Below are positions 5,833-10,593 of a stretch of DNA of 10,593 nt, piece after piece. Each line of letters begins with the position of its first letter. The stretch's first letter is position 1. The notes under the pieces were generated by a model that was not told the DNA's origin, searched no databases, and saw only the letters and a program-made list of their open reading frames with translations. The stretch comes from Actinomycetota bacterium. GTDB taxonomy: Bacteria > Actinomycetota > Thermoleophilia > RBG-16-64-13. The stretch covers positions 1-10,593 of the forward strand of contig PMIZ01000266.1 in NCBI GenBank assembly GCA_003157225.1, read 5' to 3'. A program made the position numbers and the translations under genes.

Positions 5833-8096
5833 TCAGAAGTGACGCCCACCGAGTGAAACACGTGCTCGATCATGCCACGCCGCCCTATCCGCACCACTAG
5901 GCCGATGCTGCCAGACACCTGCAACTCCGGCCCTCTGAGCGGGACGGAAACTTCGAGCACCTTCTTCCAGGCCGCCTGGACCGGCCCCGTGAGGGCCGCG
6001 TCCTGACTGCAGGTTACCTCTATTAGGCCGCCTCCTACTAGCCTCAATCCGGCCACCCGGTCGTCGGCCAAGCGCAAGCCGGCCACCCGGATCTCGATTT
6101 CGAGGCCGGCAAGGTCCGAGGAATCGCGGGGAGTAACGAGCAGGCACAGTGAAGACCCCTGCCACCCGAACCGCACTTCTTCGATGCGCGTGGTGTCGGA
6201 GGGTTGCATGGTGGAGGAATACTCGGGCGTCAGAAAGCCTGCCGCTTGCCACTCGTCCGGCTCCGCGAGGCCGTCGATGGTTGGGGCGATGGGAGCGGTG
6301 GGCTCCGCGGGCCGGATTGAGGGCACCGGCTCGAGGATGGGAAAGAACAACTCCACCGGAACCGGATGTGCAAGGGCGTGATAGACCGCCTGCAGATGCA
6401 GGCGGAAATTGAGGTCCCAGACGTAGTCCAGCTCGGTGTGGTGGTGATTCCCGAACCACCAGAACCAGTCACTTCCCTCGGCGACCAGTATGTGGCGCCA
6501 GACAGCGGCGGCGTCTTGCTCTGCCGCCTCCTGTGCCCCCGCCAGGGGTTTGGCTTCCTCGGCGGCGTTGGCGGCTAAGGTGGCCTCCGGCTGCGGGCGG
6601 CCGTCCTGGGAGCGCTGGTCCTGTGCGCGGGCGGCCAAGTCACTGGTGGCCAGCTCGCGGGCGGCCAAGTCGCGGGCCCGGTGAAGGAGTGGCCAGGCCC
6701 TGTTGTGCCCGTTGTCGCCGCTCCAGGTGCGCAGGTCGCCGCCGATCCAGGAGCCGGTGTGTAACCAGTTCAGATGTCGGGTGGCGGGCGAGCCGGCAAG
6801 ATGCTCCGATATGGTGACCGATTGCAGGGAGTCATCGGCGGAAAGGCCTTCGTACAAGTGGCCGAGAAAGTCTCGCCCGTCGCGTGGATAGTATTCCCAG
6901 GCGTTTTCACCATCGAGGGCTATGGTCACCAGCCGGGGCTCGTCCGACCCGCTCGCCCCGGTCTCGCCACCCCCCCGCGAGGCCCCGATCTCCCGAAGCC
7001 TGCGAAGGAGATCGGCGGCAGCGTCTTTCGAGTCCCACGATTGATAGCCGAAGCCGATGAGGTCGGAAAGCGTGTGATCGCGGAACACAATGTTGATCAC
7101 TCCGTCCTCGCGCTCCAAGCGGTAGGGCAGGTAGTGCGCCTGGCCGTCGTCCGCCAAGTCGGGGGAGTCGGCGCCGGACAGCGATCTCCGCAGCACGGTC
7201 TCGTCGGAGATGGTCCAGTCGAGACCGGCGTCGATCAGCATCGGGAGGACATCCTCACCAACCGCCTGTTCGGAGCACCACATCCCCCTCGGTGTCTCAC
7301 CGAAGACGCGGACATGTTTCTCCAGAGCCTTCCGGATCTGTTCGCGAGCATCCTCTGGGTGCGCGAAGCGCGTGGCCGGTAGGAGCGTGTCGGGGGAGGA
7401 GATGCGCGCGGAGTCGGTGTTGGCGAGAAGCGGGAGGATCGGGTGAAAATAGGGCGAGGTGCTCAGCTCGACCTGCCCACGAGCGGCGGCGTCCCTGTAG
7501 GCCGGGAGTGTCTGGGCCAAGATGCGGGCTTGAACCTCAGCCAGAGCCTGTTTGTCCTCCTCGCGGAAATCTCGGCCGCGGGCCACCAGGCCGGCGAGAG
7601 GTTCGGCCTCCAGAGTCTGCGGGTCGAACCAGGCGAGGTTGAACCAGATCTGGAGATCCCTGAGTTCGTCGGTGGTGAAGGCGCGAGCGCACTCGCGCCA
7701 GTTCGGCGATGAACAGCTCTCCCGCTTGCATGCCAGTTCCAGGTAGCGCGGGTGCGACGACGCGCGGCGATGGTCGGATCGCTCGCACATCCGCTCCAGC
7801 ACGAACGCCCGCTCCGACTCGTCAAGTTCGACGCCGGGCTTGACCGTGTGCTCCCAGTACACGTCGGTGAAGCTACCCGAGGCGTACGCTTCGAGTTGTT
7901 CGACCAAGCAGGGGACCAGGTTGAAGGTCTGATGCAGAGTGGGGTAGGAAGAGAGCGTTTGCACCATGTCGGCATAGTCCTTGAGCGCGTGCATGCGCAC
8001 CCAGGGCATCTCGAAGGCTCCTGTGAGCGCCGACCGGTAGTAGGGCTGATGCATGTGCCAGACGAAGGCCACATGCAACGGCTCAGACATGGGCAT
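5829..8096 (-). CDS. GH57 alpha-amylase/amylopullulanase-like glycoside hydrolase with C-terminal beta domain
   Basis: This is a retaining alpha-glucan hydrolase or transferase of family GH57, probably intracellular since no signal peptide is seen. In the 755 aa: HMHQPYY (14-20, region 1), STSPYFHPILPL (212-223, region 2), GMWCSEQAVGEDVL (271-284, region 3, with Glu276 the likely nucleophile), DWTISDE (293-299, region 4, with Asp298 the likely acid/base), DGENAWEYY (395-403) and the aromatic segment WFWWFGNHHHTELDYVW (544-560). Residues about 475-530 are an Ala/Arg/Gln/Glu-rich insertion. After PTIDGLAEPDEW (605-616) comes a roughly 150-residue beta-rich module resembling the DOMON/CBM9-like domains on glucan enzymes. 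The ATG at 8096 lies 14 nt inside the upstream GH57 gene; ATG 8090 is an alternative, and neither has a clear ribosome site. Specificity (amylase, pullulanase, transferase or branching) cannot be read from the sequence. Confidence 0.9.
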   Translation of the reverse strand: MPMSEPLHVAFVWHMHQPYYRSALTGAFEMPWVRMHALKDYADMVQTLSSYPTLHQTFNLVPCLVEQLEAYASGSFTDVYWEHTVKPGVELDESERAFVLERMCERSDHRRASSHPRYLELACKRESCSSPNWRECARAFTTDELRDLQIWFNLAWFDPQTLEAEPLAGLVARGRDFREEDKQALAEVQARILAQTLPAYRDAAARGQVELSTSPYFHPILPLLANTDSARISSPDTLLPATRFAHPEDAREQIRKALEKHVRVFGETPRGMWCSEQAVGEDVLPMLIDAGLDWTISDETVLRRSLSGADSPDLADDGQAHYLPYRLEREDGVINIVFRDHTLSDLIGFGYQSWDSKDAAADLLRRLREIGASRGGGETGASGSDEPRLVTIALDGENAWEYYPRDGRDFLGHLYEGLSADDSLQSVTISEHLAGSPATRHLNWLHTGSWIGGDLRTWSGDNGHNRAWPLLHRARDLAARELATSDLAARAQDQRSQDGRPQPEATLAANAAEEAKPLAGAQEAAEQDAAAVWRHILVAEGSDWFWWFGNHHHTELDYVWDLNFRLHLQAVYHALAHPVPVELFFPILEPVPSIRPAEPTAPIAPTIDGLAEPDEWQAAGFLTPEYSSTMQPSDTTRIEEVRFGWQGSSLCLLVTPRDSSDLAGLEIEIRVAGLRLADDRVAGLRLVGGGLIEVTCSQDAALTGPVQAAWKKVLEVSVPLRGPELQVSGSIGLVVRIGRRGMIEHVFHSVGVTSE
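6626..6671 (-). repeat. In-frame 30-bp direct repeat in the GH57 insertion
   Basis: A 16-bp sequence CGCGGGCGGCCAAGTC occurs at 6626-6641 and again exactly at 6656-6671, a 30-bp period. On the coding strand it gives two copies of DLAAR separated by 5 residues. It lies within the low-complexity insertion between the catalytic region and the aromatic GH57 segment, and probably arose by local duplication. Confidence 0.85.
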
Positions 8097-9294
8097 CCAT
8101 CGCTCGGAGGAAATTGGTGTAGACGCGCTGTTGCTCGGTGAGGATTCTGTCCGGACCTAGGTCCCACCATTCCCGTGGGGTGAAGTAGGCGGACACTTCC
8201 GCCTCCGACCCCGAGCGGCCCGCCCACTGTATGAGATGAAGGTTGTCGGACTGAAGGAGCCACAGCGCCTGGTCGAGGAGCGCAGGGTTCTCGGTCAGCC
8301 GCGCCTTGTGAAGAACGGAATGCATCAACCGGAAAATGGCCTGCTGAGAAGCATTTCCCAGGAAGAACTCCATGCCTCCCGACCCCGCCCAGGTGGTGCC
8401 GAACTCCGGTAGGGGGAGGTCCGGCAAGAAGTCGGCACCGAACTGGTCGACGGCCTCACTGGGCAAGAGACAATGCACCCCCTGCTTGGAGAGCTGCGAG
8501 GGCAAGGCCCGCATGAACTCGAAGATGCCGGTGTCGACATTGTGGTGCTCGCCGAAGGTCTCGAAATCCCAGCCGAGGAACACGAAGTCACCCCAGGCCT
8601 TGCGGAGATTGACAGCGTAGGTGTCGGCTCGGAGCGGGTAGCCCTTCCAGGTGCGGTTGCTGAACCGGTAACCAACGTCGTCGGACAACTCGTGGTGGCG
8701 GCAGAACAGAGCGAGGTCACGCTCGCCGTGCCGGTAGAGATGGGTAGGCTCGCGCCACTCCATGACCCAAGGTCGTCCATCGAGCATGCCCGCCCGATAC
8801 CCGGCCTTGAGGAGGGCGTAGTAGATCTCGTTGTTCATCACCATCTCGGTGGTGTCGGTCACCCTGATCTCTTTGTTGAAGAATTCCTCTGCGTAGGTCT
8901 TGCCTCGGAGCATCTCCTCCTGGAAAAGCTTGATATCGATGGCGAACGCGAAGCTGTGGTAGGGCTCCACGCCCACCAACTCGCAATTCGGGTGGCTGAC
9001 GAGTTGCCGGAAGCGTCCGGCCAGCACTGTGTCCCACTGACGAAGCTGCCATAGGAAGCTCACCGAGAATCCCAGACCGAGCTTGAACCCCTCATTCAGC
9101 ATGTCCAGGAACATCTCGCTGGCCGGGTGGTAGCACCATCGCGCCACCTTCTCGAAGTAGCGGCGGTTCATGTCGTCGTCGAAGAGAAACTGGGCCATGG
9201 CCGCGGGCATGGTGCCCGGCGGGATCACCTGGGCCGGCAGCTTGACGCGCCGTGGCTGGTGGACGACGCAGTACGTGACCAGATTCTCGGCCAT
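8083..9294 (-). CDS. GH57 alpha-amylase, MJ1611 type
   Basis: This is a GH57 alpha-amylase-type enzyme acting on alpha-1,4-glucan, probably in the cytoplasm. In the 403 aa: CVVHQPRRVK (9-18, with the HQP of region 1); FDDDMNRRYFEKVARWCYHP (38-57); GVEPYHSFAF (108-117, region 2); TTEMVMNNEIY (148-158, region 3, where family members usually read NTELIY), keeping the likely nucleophile Glu150; SDDVGYRFSNR (204-214); GWDFETFGEHH (241-251, region 4) with the likely acid/base Asp243; and LLQSDNLHLIQW (346-357, region 5). Both catalytic residues are present, unlike the inactive amylase-like homologues known in this family. The ATG at 9294 has AGGA (9300-9303) 5 nt upstream, overlapping the TAA of the preceding glycosyltransferase. 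The gene follows that glycosyltransferase by 9 nt and overlaps the next GH57 gene by 14 nt. Confidence 0.92.
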   Translation of the reverse strand: MAENLVTYCVVHQPRRVKLPAQVIPPGTMPAAMAQFLFDDDMNRRYFEKVARWCYHPASEMFLDMLNEGFKLGLGFSVSFLWQLRQWDTVLAGRFRQLVSHPNCELVGVEPYHSFAFAIDIKLFQEEMLRGKTYAEEFFNKEIRVTDTTEMVMNNEIYYALLKAGYRAGMLDGRPWVMEWREPTHLYRHGERDLALFCRHHELSDDVGYRFSNRTWKGYPLRADTYAVNLRKAWGDFVFLGWDFETFGEHHNVDTGIFEFMRALPSQLSKQGVHCLLPSEAVDQFGADFLPDLPLPEFGTTWAGSGGMEFFLGNASQQAIFRLMHSVLHKARLTENPALLDQALWLLQSDNLHLIQWAGRSGSEAEVSAYFTPREWWDLGPDRILTEQQRVYTNFLRAMDAHV

Positions 9295-9303
9295 GGTCGT
9301 CCT

Positions 9304-10593
9304 TTAGTCGCCAGTTTGCGAGGGACTCGGTGGACCGTCGCCCAATACGGAGCGTGACTTGACGGGAAGGCCTTTACACACTGCTTCGCCGCCGTAGCCC
9401 ATAGACGCGGCGGGCGTTTCGCCCGGCGCGGTGGCCGCGGTGCCCGGCTCGGAGCCCGGCGCGGTGCCCGGCTCGCCGCCCGCGGTGCCCGGGTCGGCGG
9501 CGCGGCCCTTAGCCGTGGCCGTGGCATTGCTCCCCGCTGCCGCTGTGGGAGCGCTCTCCGTGCGTGGAGTGACCAACTGCCGGCGGGCGACGTAGTCCAG
9601 CTTGCCAAGCAGGGTATCCATCACCACGTTCTCCCAGCTGAAGCCGCGCGCCGTCTCCCTCGCCTCGTAGCGCAGGCGGGTGACCACGTCGGGATGAGCG
9701 CGCAGAAAGTCGAGCGCGATGCCGATCTCGGTGGGATCGTCCGTGTCGAGAACCACCGAGTTGAGGAAGGGCACGGCGTAGTCCTCGCCGGTGGAGCCGA
9801 CGAAGGCGACGCCGCCCGCACCCATCACTTCCAAGCCGACCAACCCGAATGGCTCATGGCCCGAATTGGCGAGTACTCCGTCGGCGGCCGAGTAGAGCAA
9901 CGAAATGAGGTCGTCGCTCAGGAAGCTGGTGATGTTGTAGACATCGGCCGCGGGCGCATCGGCCAACGCGTCGAGGGCCGCCGTGACTTCCCAGGGCACC
10001 CCGATGTCCGCTACCACGAGGCCCTGAGAGCGGGCGTTGGCGATCACCTCGACCCCGTGCGGCTCCACGCCACCGCGAATGACGGTGGCGATGTGGTTGC
10101 CGCGCCTCTTCTCTTCGGCCACGGCGTCGATTGCCATGTTCCATCGCTTGTCGGGACTGAACCGGCCGATCTTGAAGAGGAGCTCGCGTCCCGGGAAGGC
10201 AGCGCGCGCTCGGACCACCAAGGCAGGGTCGGCGTCGCGTATGCGGTCGCCGGGGATACCGTTGGGGATGACGAGCGGGTTGATCCCCCGGTCCCACATC
10301 ACGTGCTTCATATATCGGGAGACGGTGGTGATCTGAGAGCAGAAGTCGAGCCGCTTCCAGTCGATACGGTCGAAGCCCATCACGTTGTTCGCGTTCCAGA
10401 GGATGATGGCTTTGTCCCGGAGACCACGCGACCACAGCCGGTCGGAGGTCTGGCAGGTGGCGTAGGCCGTGTGCCACTCCTCGGCGAGGATGGCGGTGAG
10501 CCTCCCCTGCGCGGCGGCAGGAGCCACCAACTGCGAGGCCACGAACTCAGGAAGTTGCTCGTTCCAGTCGACGAGCTTGGCCTCCTCGCCGTG
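9304..10593 (-). CDS. GT-B glycosyltransferase, glycogen/starch-synthase-like (5' end outside window)
   Basis: This is a retaining GT-B glycosyltransferase resembling glycogen synthases of the GT4/GT5 group, expected to elongate alpha-1,4-glucan from a sugar nucleotide. The frame is open to the window edge and the 17 residues before an internal GTG at 10542 (including DWNEQLPEF) read as family-like, so the N-terminus, probably including the Gly-rich donor loop, is missing. Visible: AEEWHTAYA (ends about 10465), ANNVMGFDRIDW, TTVSRYMKHVMWDRGI, IPNGIPGDRI, the donor-domain segment LFKIGRFSPDKRWNMAIDA, and the E-x7-E motif in NSGHEPFGLVGLEVMGAGG (about 9822-9867). From about 9570 to the stop the last ~88 residues are an Ala/Gly/Pro/Thr-rich tail with EPGTA repeats. 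The donor (ADP- or UDP-glucose) and exact product are not determinable. Confidence 0.88.
   Translation of the reverse strand, partial: HGEEAKLVDWNEQLPEFVASQLVAPAAAQGRLTAILAEEWHTAYATCQTSDRLWSRGLRDKAIILWNANNVMGFDRIDWKRLDFCSQITTVSRYMKHVMWDRGINPLVIPNGIPGDRIRDADPALVVRARAAFPGRELLFKIGRFSPDKRWNMAIDAVAEEKRRGNHIATVIRGGVEPHGVEVIANARSQGLVVADIGVPWEVTAALDALADAPAADVYNITSFLSDDLISLLYSAADGVLANSGHEPFGLVGLEVMGAGGVAFVGSTGEDYAVPFLNSVVLDTDDPTEIGIALDFLRAHPDVVTRLRYEARETARGFSWENVVMDTLLGKLDYVARRQLVTPRTESAPTAAAGSNATATAKGRAADPGTAGGEPGTAPGSEPGTAATAPGETPAASMGYGGEAVCKGLPVKSRSVLGDGPPSPSQTGD
9437..9496 (-). repeat. Three short direct repeats encoding (E/D)PGTA in the glycosyltransferase tail
   Basis: GCGGTGCCCGGCTCG occurs at 9437-9451 and 9461-9475, and with one change at 9482-9496. 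On the coding strand these give EPGTA, EPGTA and DPGTA. Spacings are 24 and 21 bp, so all stay in frame. They sit in the low-complexity C-terminal tail and look like slippage-prone expansion. Confidence 0.85.

Noticed and set aside
6626..6671. Direct repeats in the GH57 gene as a CRISPR or mobile-element trace
   Set aside because: Only two 16-bp copies, in frame within low-complexity coding sequence, with no spacers, terminal inverted repeats or transposase nearby.
6774..7382. Open + strand frame of 202 codons opposite the larger GH57 gene
   Set aside because: It covers the opposite strand of catalytic regions 3 and 4 of GH57 and has no motif or ribosome site of its own.
8473..9054. Open + strand frame of 193 codons opposite the MJ1611-type GH57 gene
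   Set aside because: It is antisense to conserved GH57 motifs. The translation mirrors codon bias of the real gene and resembles no family.

Overview
The window is GC-rich, double-stranded bacterial chromosome with tightly packed genes in two convergent blocks. It carries a chromosomal ParA/ParB pair, a lipobox-type lipoprotein, a Roadblock/LC7 protein, GTG/TTG starts and an apparently leaderless promoter. Together these fit a high-GC Gram-positive, Actinobacteria-like lineage, perhaps a deep-branching or uncultured one. The sequence alone does not settle the taxon.

Left block, + strand (1-3421): parA (Soj-type ATPase) and parB (CTP-dependent clamp) overlap by 8 bp and form the chromosome segregation operon. 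A 134-bp gap follows, then a secreted SIMPL/DUF541 lipoprotein. Next is a well-formed extended -10 promoter (TTGCTT-N16-TATGAT) whose predicted start site falls on the ATG of a 104-aa protein I do not recognise. The stop of that gene abuts the GTG of a Roadblock/LC7 protein, so the two look like a small dicistronic unit.

Right block, - strand (10593 down to 3542): five genes are joined so closely that they almost certainly form one operon. In transcription order they are: a GT-B glycogen/starch-synthase-like glycosyltransferase (its N-terminus lies outside the window); a 403-aa GH57 alpha-amylase of the MJ1611 type; a 755-aa GH57 amylase/amylopullulanase-like enzyme with a C-terminal beta-rich domain; a DUF62 S-adenosyl-L-methionine (SAM) hydrolase/halogenase-family protein; and RlmN, the radical-SAM 23S rRNA/tRNA adenine-C2 methyltransferase. 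The junctions are a 9-nt gap, a 14-nt overlap, a 4-nt ATGA overlap and a 4-nt GTGA overlap. The first three genes make and trim alpha-glucan (glycogen-like storage), and the last two consume SAM.

The points most worth a second look are: the coupling of glucan metabolism to SAM hydrolysis and ribosome modification; the loss of the usually conserved Asp in the DUF62 protein; a ~118-residue Arg/Pro-rich disordered extension on RlmN; the leaderless unknown gene paired with Roadblock; and repeat-built disordered segments in the two glucan enzymes. I saw no tRNA, rRNA, CRISPR array, insertion sequence or convincing terminator. No gene-free stretch exceeds about 135 bp.
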